Positions 1 through 8,157 of a stretch of 64,000 bases of DNA are shown here, piece after piece. Every line of letters starts with the position of its first letter. The first letter of the stretch is position 1. Source of the DNA: Acinetobacter lwoffii (GTDB lineage Bacteria; Pseudomonadota; Gammaproteobacteria; Pseudomonadales; Moraxellaceae); the NCBI RefSeq assembly GCF_019343495.1, contig NZ_CP072549.1, positions 620,001 through 684,000 of the forward strand, read 5' to 3'. The notes beneath the pieces were generated by a model. The model made no database searches. It was given only the letters and a program-made list of their open reading frames with translations, and was not told the DNA's origin. A program made the translations under genes and the position numbers.

Positions 1-26
1 CTCAGTGTTTAGTTTTGTACCAGCTA

Positions 27-131
27 AAATAGCCTAAGTATATTTTTCTACTGAAAAGATGAAGATGCAACCATCTAAACTTATATAAAAATAGCCTAAG
101 TAAACTTGCATTCCTTTATAAATAGCCTAAG
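27..131. repeat. Three short direct repeats
   Basis: The 12-mer AAATAGCCTAAG occurs three times in the same orientation, at 27-38, 89-100 and 120-131. The start-to-start distances are 62 and 31 bases, so the copies sit on a 31-base period with one position unoccupied. The copies lie just downstream of the LysR gene stop and in an AT-rich stretch. Nothing beyond the 12-mer is conserved. It could be a binding-site array, a small transposon scar or chance; the window edge cuts off the left context. Confidence 0.5.
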
Positions 132-1017
132 CAAAAATTTTATAAATTTCACTTCTCAAAAATTGATGTCTTTTATTCTCTTGCAAATCCTTATGCCAAT
201 ACATCCCCATATTAATTTTCGGCAGTTCCACAGGGACTTCAAAAATATTTAGACTGGTAGCCAATTGTAAATGCGTCAATACATTTTTAGGAATAGTCAG
301 CATGGCTGTCTTTTGCTGCTCCAGAATTTGCAGAGCAGTTGAGTAATGCTGACAGCGTAAAAAAATCTGTCGTGAATATTGTTTCCGACTTAAATAAATA
401 TCTTCAACCAAAACACCAGTACGGCGTGATGACACGCCAATATGAGGCGAGGCAAGATAAATCTGCTCATTCATTTCTGTTAATTGTGTACACACTACAA
501 ATTCATCTTGCACCAGGCGTTCAAACTGGATTTTTTCAGCAATGTTTTGTTCCAGATCTATGACAAAATCAATCTGTTGAGAGGCGAGGTCTGCTGCTAT
601 ATTTTTACGGTCCAGCTTCATGCTGCTAAGTTGAATTTCCAGATTGAGTTGCTGAAAGTGCTGAACGAGTCTGGGAAAGATCATTGGCTCAATTTCATCA
701 TGAACGGCAATTTTCAAACTCTGAATCATTTCTGGTCTGAACTGCTGATGCTGTATTGAAATATTTTGAATCGCAAAAAGTGCATTCTTCAGCTCAGGAT
801 AGATCTGTTCCGCAAACGGCGTAGGCTGCATTTTGCTACCAGTACGTACAAATAAATCATCTTGTAAATGCTGTCTTAAACGTTGCAGAGCATGACTGGC
901 AGCAGACTGGCTAACTGATAAAATCTGTGCAGCTTTAGAAATACTATTCTGCTCATAAATTGCCATAAAAAGCGGATAAAGGTTAATGTCGATACGATGA
1001 AAATTTCGCAGGTCCAT
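127..1017 (-). CDS. LysR-family transcriptional regulator
   Basis: This is a LysR-type regulator of about 296 residues. The N-terminal winged helix-turn-helix lies at roughly residues 18-40, with the typical run SISKAAQILSVSQSAASHALQRL, here split by no gap. The remainder is a periplasmic-binding-protein-like effector domain, and the length is normal for the family. The frame is open nine codons further upstream to 1044. I chose the ATG at 1017 because the protein then starts MDLRNF, as in NodD-like members, and because it leaves an 18-bp palindrome upstream as a candidate operator. No strong ribosome binding site decides between the two. It is divergent from the acyl-CoA dehydrogenase cluster at 1140, so it probably controls that cluster. 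The effector is unknown. Confidence 0.85.
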   Translation of the reverse strand: MDLRNFHRIDINLYPLFMAIYEQNSISKAAQILSVSQSAASHALQRLRQHLQDDLFVRTGSKMQPTPFAEQIYPELKNALFAIQNISIQHQQFRPEMIQSLKIAVHDEIEPMIFPRLVQHFQQLNLEIQLSSMKLDRKNIAADLASQQIDFVIDLEQNIAEKIQFERLVQDEFVVCTQLTEMNEQIYLASPHIGVSSRRTGVLVEDIYLSRKQYSRQIFLRCQHYSTALQILEQQKTAMLTIPKNVLTHLQLATSLNIFEVPVELPKINMGMYWHKDLQENKRHQFLRSEIYKIFA

Positions 1018-1032
1018 GACTGTTTTGGAATG

Positions 1033-1050
1033 AATATTATGCATAATATT
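1033..1050. promoter_or_regulatory. Perfect 18-bp palindrome, candidate LysR operator
   Basis: AATATTATGCATAATATT is a perfect inverted repeat located between the divergent LysR gene and the acyl-CoA dehydrogenase gene. Its arms end in AT and it contains T-N11-A spacing, as is usual for LysR boxes. Its position just upstream of the preferred LysR start fits autoregulation. This is inferred from sequence only. Confidence 0.45.
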
Positions 1051-1139
1051 GTATGGGTTAAAATCATTTTATTCATAATAGGTTTTGGGTTAAGGTGTTG
1101 TAAAGCGTATGAATTAGAATATTTAGAGGGATAAAAGAG

Positions 1140-2381
1140 ATGTTTGAGCTTTCAGCACGTGCACAAGATTATTTAAATAGAACCAAAAAATTTATTGCTG
1201 AGGAAATTGAACCAGTTGAAGCTGATTTCTGGCAGCAGGTTCATGAGTTGAATCAAGGCGGTGACTGGACCAAATGGCAATGGCCAGCAGAACTGGAAAG
1301 CTTAAAAGCCAAAGCCAAGGCAGCTGGCCTCTGGAATATGTTTCTCCCTTGTCCTGAACGTGGCCAAGGTTTATCAGTTCAGGAATATGCACATATTGCC
1401 GAACTTTCAGGTCGTAGCCTGATTGCACCAGTCGTATTTAACTGTAATGCGCCAGATAGCGGCAATATGGAAGTATTGTGGCGTTATGGTTCTGAAGAAC
1501 AAAAACAAGAATGGCTGATGCCACTTTTAGAAGGAAAAATCCGTTCAGTCTTTTGTATGACTGAACCTGCAGTTGCATCCAGTGATGCCACCAATATGCA
1601 GGCAACGGCGATGGTGGAAGGTAATGAGATTGTTTTGAATGGCCGTAAATGGTGGTCATCAGGTCTGGGCGATCCTAACGCCAAAATCATTATTTTTATG
1701 GCACATACTCCAGATGAAACAAAAGACCGTCATCATCAGCATTCGATGGTTCTAGTTCCGGTAAATACCGCAGGGGTAAAAATTGAACGTATGCTGCCAG
1801 TGTTTGGTGACTACGATGCACCACATGGCCACGGCGAAGTCAGTTTTGAAAATGTCCGCGTTCCGGTAGCGAATTTTATTGGTGGCGCCGGTCAGGGTTT
1901 TGAAATTGCTCAAGGTCGTTTAGGACCAGGCCGTATTCATCATTGCATGCGCTGTATTGGTGCTGCGGAAAAATCCTTAGAGTTGATGATTGACCGTGGT
2001 ATGAGCCGTAGCGCATTTGGCAAAGAGATTTTAAAACTCGGTGGCAACCTGGAGCGTGTCGCGGAAGCACGGGTTGCGATTGATCAGGCACGTCTTTTGA
2101 CCTTGTATGCCGCCTATAAAATGGATACTTTAGGGAATATGGCAGCACTGACTGAAATTTCTGCAATTAAAGTCGTTGCGCCAAGTGTGCTGGAAAAAGT
2201 TGTTGATATGGCCATCCAGATCCACGGCGGTGCCGGTGTTTCTCGGGATACACCATTAACCGGATTTTTTGCTCAGGCACGTGCCTTGCGTTTGGCTGAT
2301 GGCCCGGACGAAGTGCATAAGGGCATGATTGCCAAACTGGAACTGGCAAAACGTGGCTACAGTACTCGTCGCAAAAAATAA
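1140..2381 (+). CDS. Acyl-CoA dehydrogenase, ACAD10/11-like
   Basis: A 413-residue FAD-dependent acyl-CoA dehydrogenase family protein, which would act on a CoA thioester in the cytoplasm. The central FAD/substrate motif CMTEPAVASSDATN is near residue 140. The C-terminal helical domain ends with DGPDEVH at 387-393, where classical enzymes carry the YEGT catalytic-base motif. The DGPDEVH form is characteristic of the ACAD10/ACAD11/LvaC branch. The next gene encodes an APH-type kinase, which is fused to this same dehydrogenase type in animal ACAD10 and ACAD11. A role in handling 4-hydroxyacyl-CoA or similar hydroxylated or branched acids is therefore likely, but the substrate is not shown by the sequence. 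The ATG at 1140 follows AGAGGGATAAAAGAG, a good ribosome binding site. Confidence 0.93.
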   Translation: MFELSARAQDYLNRTKKFIAEEIEPVEADFWQQVHELNQGGDWTKWQWPAELESLKAKAKAAGLWNMFLPCPERGQGLSVQEYAHIAELSGRSLIAPVVFNCNAPDSGNMEVLWRYGSEEQKQEWLMPLLEGKIRSVFCMTEPAVASSDATNMQATAMVEGNEIVLNGRKWWSSGLGDPNAKIIIFMAHTPDETKDRHHQHSMVLVPVNTAGVKIERMLPVFGDYDAPHGHGEVSFENVRVPVANFIGGAGQGFEIAQGRLGPGRIHHCMRCIGAAEKSLELMIDRGMSRSAFGKEILKLGGNLERVAEARVAIDQARLLTLYAAYKMDTLGNMAALTEISAIKVVAPSVLEKVVDMAIQIHGGAGVSRDTPLTGFFAQARALRLADGPDEVHKGMIAKLELAKRGYSTRRKK

Positions 2382-2433
2382 GCTGGCTTTAACTAGAAAA
2401 TTGCAACGTATTAAAAAATTTTAAGGAAAAATT

Positions 2434-3555
2434 ATGGCGGTTATTGATGTAGGTGGAGCAGTTCGTCAAGGTGAAGAACTGGATGTACAAGCCATCACCA
2501 ATTGGTTAATTCAGCAAAATGTGAATGTTGAAGGCCCTGTGCAGGTGACCCAATATTCAGGCGGAGCTTCAAACTGGACCTACCGTTTACAGTATGCCAA
2601 TGCCGATTTAATTTTACGTCGTCCGCCACAAGGTACCAAAGCCAAATCAGCCCATGATATGGCACGTGAATATCATGTGCAGAAAGCCTTGGCTGAACAT
2701 TATCCCGTCGTGCCTGAAATGGTCGCGCTTTGTCAGGATGAATCAGTGATTGGTTGTGATTTCTATGTGATGAAACGGCTTGAAGGAATTATTCCTCGCG
2801 CCAAAATGCCAGCTGAGCTGCAGCTTACTGAATCCGATATCCGGACTTTATGTATCAATGTGATTGATAAACTGATCGAATTGCATCAGGTGCCTTATCA
2901 AGGAACTGAACTTGAAAATCTCGGTAAGGGTGAAGGCTATTGTCGCCGTCAGGTCGAAGGCTGGGATGTACGTTATGAAAAGGCTAAAACTTTAAATGTT
3001 CCATCATTTAAATATGTGCGCAACTGGCTTAAAGATAATATTCCTTCAGATTCTAAAACCTGTGTGATTCATAATGACTGGCGTTTTGATAATGTCATCT
3101 TAAATCCGGAAAATCCGACTGAAGTGATTGGCGTACTGGACTGGGAAATGGCGACACTCGGCGATCCGCTCATGGACCTAGGTTCTGCTTTAGCCTATTG
3201 GGTGGAAGATACTGACAATGCCATCTTTAAGGCAACACGCCGCCAGCCGACCAATCTAAAAGGTATGTTTACCCGTAAAGAAGTGGTGGATTACTACTTG
3301 GGAAAAACCGGCCTGCAACCGGAAAACTGGGCGTTTTATGAGGTGTTCGGAATTTTCCGTCTCGCGGTGATTGCCCAGCAGATCTATTATCGTTATTACC
3401 ATAAACAGACTAATAATCCAGCGTTCAAGGATTTTTGGGTGGTGATTCATGCCTTGCATATTCGTGCCTTAAAACTGATTGGCAAGCAAAAACTGGAAGC
3501 CAATGAGATTGCACAAAAGTATGTGCTTAAATTTAAAGAGATAATGCCAAAATGA
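2434..3555 (+). CDS. APH-family phosphotransferase (ACAD10/11 kinase-domain type)
   Basis: A 373-residue member of the aminoglycoside-phosphotransferase (APH/choline kinase) fold. The catalytic loop reads HNDWRFDNV at about residues 211-219 (HxDxxxxN), followed by the metal-binding LDWEMATLGDP. It is not an antibiotic-resistance gene by context. It lies 52 bases after an ACAD10/11-like dehydrogenase. In Pseudomonas LvaA and in animal ACAD10/11, this kinase type phosphorylates the hydroxyl of 4-hydroxyacyl-CoA, so the dehydrogenase partner can eliminate phosphate. The same two-step role here is an inference from family and neighbourhood. Its stop overlaps the start of the next gene by four bases (ATGA), so the two are translationally coupled. 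Confidence 0.9.
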   Translation: MAVIDVGGAVRQGEELDVQAITNWLIQQNVNVEGPVQVTQYSGGASNWTYRLQYANADLILRRPPQGTKAKSAHDMAREYHVQKALAEHYPVVPEMVALCQDESVIGCDFYVMKRLEGIIPRAKMPAELQLTESDIRTLCINVIDKLIELHQVPYQGTELENLGKGEGYCRRQVEGWDVRYEKAKTLNVPSFKYVRNWLKDNIPSDSKTCVIHNDWRFDNVILNPENPTEVIGVLDWEMATLGDPLMDLGSALAYWVEDTDNAIFKATRRQPTNLKGMFTRKEVVDYYLGKTGLQPENWAFYEVFGIFRLAVIAQQIYYRYYHKQTNNPAFKDFWVVIHALHIRALKLIGKQKLEANEIAQKYVLKFKEIMPK

Positions 3556-4250
3556 CAACCATTTACTTGATCCGGCATGGCCAGGCCTCTTTTGGCGCAG
3601 AAAGTTACGATCAACTTTCGCCCAACGGCGAGTTACAGGCAAAGCTTTTGGGTCGCTATTTTGACGAAATCCTGAAAGAAGCGCCTTATGTGGTGGCTGG
3701 TTCCATGCAACGCCATCAACAGACAGCGCAATTATCACTGGACAAATGTTTTCCGGAAAGTGAGATTCTGACCGATAGTGCCTGGAATGAATTTAATCAT
3801 CAGCAGGTATTCGCCCGTTATGAGCCGCGCTTTAATCAGCCTGAATTGCTGAAACAGGATGTATCAGAACATGAAAATCCACGGGATTATCTGAGCAAGA
3901 TTTTTAGCGGTGCAATTGCACGCTGGACTGGCGATGATTATCACCATGAATATGATGAATCTTGGCCAAGTTTCAAAGCACGCGTGGAAAGCGGCTTAGA
4001 AAATCTGTGTGACCAGTTGTCCAAAAGCCGACCACGCTATGCAGTAGTTTATACCTCAGGTGGGGTGATTTCTGTGGCTGTAGGCAAAATTTTGGGCCTT
4101 AGTCCGGAGAAAACCTTTGCTCTGAACTGGGCGATTACCAATACCAGTATCACGACACTACGTCTGGTGGGTAATGAACCGCAACTACTCAGTTTAAATG
4201 AACATCATTTTATTAAAGCACAGCGTCCAGACTTATTGACCTGGATTTAA
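3552..4250 (+). CDS. Histidine phosphatase family protein
   Basis: A 232-residue phosphoglycerate-mutase-like (histidine phosphatase) protein. The phosphoacceptor motif LIRHGQASFG is at residues 5-14, and a later GxxS/TSGGVISV stretch near residue 170 fits the core of the fold, although the usual second catalytic histidine is not in an obvious GHGG context. The start overlaps the APH kinase stop (ATGA), so it is expressed with that gene. A phosphatase next to a hydroxyacyl-CoA kinase may remove phosphate from the product or clear dead-end phosphorylated intermediates. The substrate is not known. Confidence 0.88.
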   Translation: MTTIYLIRHGQASFGAESYDQLSPNGELQAKLLGRYFDEILKEAPYVVAGSMQRHQQTAQLSLDKCFPESEILTDSAWNEFNHQQVFARYEPRFNQPELLKQDVSEHENPRDYLSKIFSGAIARWTGDDYHHEYDESWPSFKARVESGLENLCDQLSKSRPRYAVVYTSGGVISVAVGKILGLSPEKTFALNWAITNTSITTLRLVGNEPQLLSLNEHHFIKAQRPDLLTWI

Positions 4251-4302
4251 AATGAGATTGAAAACCTAATACGCTAGAAAAATAAAGGAATAGGGTAAAT
4301 AC

Positions 4303-5046
4303 ATGGCTAAAACAATTTTAATTACCGGTGCAAGTTCAGGGATCGGCGCCGGTATGGCACGTGAATTTGCGAAAAAAGGCTATAACCTGGCGATTTGTGC
4401 ACGTCGTTTGGAGCGTCTGGAAATCTTAAAGCAGGAACTGGAAAGCCAATATGGCATCAAAGTCATTGCCAAAACACTAGATGTCACCGATTACGATCAA
4501 GTGTTTGAAGTGTTTCGTGCTTTTAAAGAAGACTTTGGCACCATTGACCGAGTTATTGTGAATGCTGGTGTCGGTGAGGGCCGCCGGATTGGTAAAGGTA
4601 ATTTTGCTATCAATAAAGCCACGGTTGAAACCAACTTTATTTCGGCATTAGCACAATGTGAAGCTGCAGTTGAAATCTTCCGTGCACAAAACTCTGGCCA
4701 TCTGGTGATGATTTCATCTATGAGTGCAATGCGCGGTATGCCAAAACATTTAACGGCTTATGGTGCAAGTAAGGCCGGCGTGGCTCATTTAGCGGAAGGC
4801 ATTCGAGCTGAATTGATCGATACGCCAATAAAAGTGACCACCATTTTCCCAGGATATATTCGTACTGAAATTAATGAAGGGGCAAAAAAGCTACCTTTTG
4901 AAGTAGATGAAAAAACTGGTTCGCGTTTATTGGCAGCAGAAATTGAAAAAGCACCAGTTAAGGCTTATGTGCCGAAATGGCCTTGGTTGCCACTCGGTCT
5001 AGCCATGAAAGTATTACCACTTAAACTGGTGAACAAGTTAGGTTAA
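4303..5046 (+). CDS. Short-chain dehydrogenase/reductase
   Basis: A classical SDR of 247 residues. The nucleotide-binding motif GASSGIG is at 9-15, NAG at 87-89, the catalytic serine at 139-140, and Tyr153 and Lys157 in YGASK. It oxidises or reduces a hydroxyl or keto group with NAD(P). It ends the four-gene cluster and is followed by a strong terminator. It could act on the hydroxy or keto acid processed by the dehydrogenase and kinase pair; the exact substrate is unknown. The upstream AATAAAGGAATAGGG provides a ribosome binding site before the ATG at 4303. Confidence 0.9.
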   Translation: MAKTILITGASSGIGAGMAREFAKKGYNLAICARRLERLEILKQELESQYGIKVIAKTLDVTDYDQVFEVFRAFKEDFGTIDRVIVNAGVGEGRRIGKGNFAINKATVETNFISALAQCEAAVEIFRAQNSGHLVMISSMSAMRGMPKHLTAYGASKAGVAHLAEGIRAELIDTPIKVTTIFPGYIRTEINEGAKKLPFEVDEKTGSRLLAAEIEKAPVKAYVPKWPWLPLGLAMKVLPLKLVNKLG

Positions 5047-5068
5047 AAGCGCTCTTAGATCTATAAAA

Positions 5069-5097
5069 AGAGAAGCTAGAGCGCTTCTCTTTTTATT
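5069..5097 (+). terminator. Rho-independent terminator of the acyl-CoA cluster
   Basis: Arms AGAGAAGC (5069-5076) and GCTTCTCT (5083-5090) form a perfect 8-bp stem with a six-base loop, followed by TTTTATTTTT. It lies 22 bases after the SDR stop. Confidence 0.9.
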
Positions 5098-5100
5098 TTT

Positions 5101-5425
5101 TATGACAAACTGAGAAAAATTTCTGAATCAGTATTTTTTTCTAAAAAATGTATAGCTTGAATTTACAAAAAAGCGAAATTTTATAAATCCTAATATATTG
5201 ATTATTAAAATAAAGTTTTAAATTATCAAAAATTATATTTTTATTTTATTGGTGAATTTGCAATTAAATCAATTACTTTTAAATTTTCGTTTCATGAGAA
5301 AGACCATCTTTTACTTTTCCTAATTTTCGCCAATTTTAAGAACTTTTCCAAACTGTCCAAAACTTAGACATACTCACTCTAAAAGTGGAATGATAACTTC
5401 TCTTTTTTAGAATTTCCTTTAATGT
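5101..5425. other. AT-rich intergenic stretch
   Basis: Very AT-rich sequence between the SDR terminator and the desaturase. I see no open frame with coding character, no RNA gene and no repeat of note. It presumably holds the desaturase promoter, but no box pair stands out. Confidence 0.5.
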
Positions 5426-5451
5426 ACAACCGTTCAGAAATTAAAGGTTGT
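5426..5451 (+). promoter_or_regulatory. Hairpin covering the desaturase ribosome binding site
   Basis: ACAACC (5426-5431) can pair with GGTTGT (5446-5451). The second arm includes the GG of AAAGG, the only Shine-Dalgarno-like sequence before the ATG at 5456. The stem is six pairs with a 14-base loop. It may modulate translation, but it is short and could be chance. Confidence 0.3.
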
Positions 5452-5455
5452 CCAT

Positions 5456-6514
5456 ATGTCTACATCTGCGGATATGACTGACCAGCAGCGAATCTCCAAG
5501 GTCAGAAGTATCGTTACCCAGGCCGGGGAAGAGGTGCGTGCTCGTTATCCCATACTCAAACATCAGAACTTTATAGGTGCGAGTATTTTAGGCTTTGCCT
5601 GGGCAGGCATGATTGCATGCGCGGTAGCATATGGAACAGGTTATCTCTCAGCATGGTTTACCATTCCCTTGATTGCGATTTTTGTATCATTGACCCATGA
5701 ATTGGAACATGACCTGATTCATTATATGTATTTCAAAAAAACACCTTGGGCACATCATCTGATGCTGGCACTGGTCTGGTTGGCACGTCCAAACACCATC
5801 AGTCCGTGGGCACGTCGTCGTTTACATTTGCATCATCATAAATATTCAGGCACTGAACATGACCTGGAAGAACGTGGCATCAGTAATGGTATGCCTTGGG
5901 GCATTCGCCGAATTCTGGTGATTAGTGACCAGTTGATGTCAGTGTATCTGCGTCCATTTCAGATGATTAAAATGATTCATCTTTTTCTGGAAAAACAGCC
6001 TGAAAAAGAACGTAAAATTGCCATGATTTCTCAGCTATTTGGCTTTTTACCTCTCAGCATTATTTACTATGGATTGTGCTACCTGTTTGTGGTCTTTCAT
6101 GGTTTAAATGCAGTTTCACCGCTATTCGGTTATGAGATGGTCTGGTCGCAAGGCATTGTCGACGCGATGCCGATTGTAAATCTGCTGGCAGTCATCTGGG
6201 TGATTCCGAACTTTATCCGTTCTTTTAGCTTGCAGTTTGTCAGCTCAAATATGCATTACTATGGCGATATTGATCCACGTGATGTGATCAAACAAACCCA
6301 AGTGCTCAATCCATGGTGGATGGTTCCGTTCCAGTTATTCTGCTGTAATTTTGGTTCGACCCATGCGATTCATCATTTTGTGGTCAAAGAGCCATTTTAT
6401 ATCCGTCAACTGACGTCCAAAACGGCGCATAAAGTAATGAAAGAAGTGGGCGTGCGTTTTAATGATGTGGGAACTTTTAAGCGTATGAATCGCTGGAATG
6501 ACTATAAAATCTAA
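5456..6514 (+). CDS. Membrane fatty acid desaturase
   Basis: A 352-residue integral-membrane di-iron desaturase or hydroxylase-like protein. The three histidine boxes are visible: HELEH at 81-85, HLHHH at 124-128 and HAIHH at 303-307. Hydrophobic segments lie around 38-78, 185-215 and 230-255, consistent with four membrane passes bringing the boxes together on the cytoplasmic side. It would introduce a double bond, or a hydroxyl, into an acyl chain with oxygen and an electron donor. No ferredoxin or reductase gene is adjacent. It is monocistronic, with a terminator 18 bases after the stop. Confidence 0.88.
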   Translation: MSTSADMTDQQRISKVRSIVTQAGEEVRARYPILKHQNFIGASILGFAWAGMIACAVAYGTGYLSAWFTIPLIAIFVSLTHELEHDLIHYMYFKKTPWAHHLMLALVWLARPNTISPWARRRLHLHHHKYSGTEHDLEERGISNGMPWGIRRILVISDQLMSVYLRPFQMIKMIHLFLEKQPEKERKIAMISQLFGFLPLSIIYYGLCYLFVVFHGLNAVSPLFGYEMVWSQGIVDAMPIVNLLAVIWVIPNFIRSFSLQFVSSNMHYYGDIDPRDVIKQTQVLNPWWMVPFQLFCCNFGSTHAIHHFVVKEPFYIRQLTSKTAHKVMKEVGVRFNDVGTFKRMNRWNDYKI

Positions 6515-6532
6515 GCTTTAATTTCCATAAGA

Positions 6533-6560
6533 AATCCCGTTTTTAAGCGGGATTTTTTTA
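6533..6560 (+). terminator. Terminator after the desaturase
   Basis: AATCCCG (6533-6539) pairs with CGGGATT (6548-6554), with an 8-base loop and a run of seven T after the stem. Confidence 0.9.
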
Positions 6561-6731
6561 TATTTATCCTTGATGTTTTACCCAATGGCAAGATGTATAA
6601 GCCTGTATTTTGCAAGAATCCTATCTTAGTTAAATTTAGGTGAACATTCATTTAAAATGACTGTTGAGGAAATAGTTCAAAAGAATAAACTCAGGTAAAA
6701 TTAAGTATATCCCTATATAAATTAGCCCGCT

Positions 6732-7442
6732 ATGTTGCTGAAAGCCGCCACCATTGCCTTGATTCCTGCACTTGTCATTCAGGGTAATCGTGTCAAGAAA
6801 AATACCCTAAGACTGCCGGAACCTGAAGGTGCACGTGAAGGTCAAACCGGAACCGGCAACAAACTGTCTCTGCTGATTTTAGGGGATTCGGCAGCAGCAG
6901 GTGTAGGAGTAGAACATCAGGATGATGCATTACTGGGTGCAATTCTACATGAACTGAAAAATGACTTTGAAATTGACTGGAAATTACAGGCCAAAACCGG
7001 TGATACCAGCTCAAAAGTAATTCATGCTTTGGACCAAATAGAAGTCCAGCACTATGATGTAATCGTCACGTCGGTTGGCGTCAATGATGTGACCAAACTG
7101 ATGCCTGCTGATATTTGGATTCAGAAACAGGAACAGCTTTATAGTAAAATTCAGCAAAAATTTAGACCGAAACTGATCATTGCTGCCGGTGTTCCGCCAA
7201 TGAATATGTTTCCGGCGCTACCGAATCCTTTAGCCTGGCTATTTGGCCAGTATGCTAAACAGATGAACCAGCAACTGGAAAAATTTGTGAATCAGCAAGT
7301 GAATATGCAATGGATTGAATACGATATTGAGAAGTATCGTGCCATGAATTTACAAATGGCTGCAGATGGTTTTCATCCGAGTAAGGAAGTTTATACACTT
7401 TGGGGACAAGAAGTGGCTGGCAAGATTCGGAAGACCTTCTAA
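6732..7442 (+). CDS. SGNH/GDSL-family hydrolase
   Basis: A 236-residue SGNH hydrolase (esterase, lipase or thioesterase type, as TesA). Block I is GDSAAAG with Ser53, block III is in SVGVNDV near 117-123, and the catalytic Asp-His block is DGFHPS near the C-terminus. The first 18 residues are hydrophobic (MLLKAATIALIPALVIQG), a likely signal or membrane anchor, so it probably acts outside the cytoplasm. The spacing to the following gene is small and they may be co-transcribed. The substrate cannot be told from sequence. Confidence 0.85.
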   Translation: MLLKAATIALIPALVIQGNRVKKNTLRLPEPEGAREGQTGTGNKLSLLILGDSAAAGVGVEHQDDALLGAILHELKNDFEIDWKLQAKTGDTSSKVIHALDQIEVQHYDVIVTSVGVNDVTKLMPADIWIQKQEQLYSKIQQKFRPKLIIAAGVPPMNMFPALPNPLAWLFGQYAKQMNQQLEKFVNQQVNMQWIEYDIEKYRAMNLQMAADGFHPSKEVYTLWGQEVAGKIRKTF

Positions 7443-7474
7443 AATAGTTGAAATCTCTCAATTTAGTTAATTCT

Positions 7475-8059
7475 ATGTCTGATATTGAAACGCATCCGCT
7501 ACCGCCATTTTTACCGTCCAATGCCAAATTATTGATGTTGGGCAGCTTCCCGCCACCTGCCACACGCTGGAAAATGAACTTTTATTATCCAAACTATCAA
7601 AATGATATGTGGCGGATTTTTGGACTGATTTTTTTTGAAAATAAAGATTACTTTTTGGACTTACCTAATAAAAAATTTCAGGAACAATTAATCCGGGATT
7701 TTTTAACTGAAACGGGGATTGCGATTTTTGATAGTGGCTATCAGATCCGGCGTTTAAAGGGCAATGCTTCAGATAAATTTTTGGAAATTGTAGTACCCAC
7801 CAATATTGAGCAACTGCTCAGCCAAATGCCGCAGTGTAATCATATTATGACCACAGGCGACAAGGCCACAGACACCATGATGCTGTCCATGCCTGAAGGG
7901 ACTTTCAAGCCGAGTATTGGCCAGCCAAGTCAGGCTCATTTTGTCGGACGTGATCTGTATTTATATCGCATGCCTTCATCTTCTCGAGCATATCCGGTTT
8001 CTCTGGAGAAAAAAGCCGAAAGTTACCGGACAATGTTTGAGCATGTGGGTCTGGTTTAA
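7475..8059 (+). CDS. Uracil-DNA glycosylase-family protein
   Basis: A protein of about 194 residues resembling the Mug/UDG superfamily. The N-terminal LMLGSFPPP block corresponds to the glycosylase motif that usually reads GxxPG, and is followed by FYYPNYQNDMWRIFG, which fits the aromatic DNA-base pocket region. The C-terminal RMPSSSRA resembles the second conserved strand-loop motif. The role would be excision of a damaged or deaminated base. An upstream in-frame TTG at 7448 exists; I prefer the ATG at 7475 because the protein then starts at the conserved MSDIETHPLPPF. There is no good ribosome binding site at either. Activity is unproven for this subfamily. Confidence 0.7.
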   Translation: MSDIETHPLPPFLPSNAKLLMLGSFPPPATRWKMNFYYPNYQNDMWRIFGLIFFENKDYFLDLPNKKFQEQLIRDFLTETGIAIFDSGYQIRRLKGNASDKFLEIVVPTNIEQLLSQMPQCNHIMTTGDKATDTMMLSMPEGTFKPSIGQPSQAHFVGRDLYLYRMPSSSRAYPVSLEKKAESYRTMFEHVGLV

Positions 8060-8123
8060 TATTTAATCCAATAATCAGATGAAAAAATAGTTAAAGAAGT
8101 TTCTGGGCTGCAGATAAGAAATG

Positions 8124-8145
8124 AACTTACTATTTGTAAGTTTTT
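8124..8145 (+). terminator. Terminator after the UDG-family gene
   Basis: AACTTAC (8124-8130) pairs with GTAAGTT (8136-8142), followed by TTT. It is a moderate hairpin with a short T tract, and also lies downstream of the oppositely oriented gene that ends at 8158. Confidence 0.6.
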
Positions 8146-8157
8146 GGTTGTATTTAT

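Noticed and set aside
27..131. CRISPR array
   Set aside because: Repeats are only 12 bases, three in number with unequal spacing, and no cas gene is present.
2434..3555. Aminoglycoside resistance phosphotransferase
   Set aside because: The APH fold is shared, but the sequence type and the acyl-CoA dehydrogenase partner point to the ACAD10/11 kinase group.
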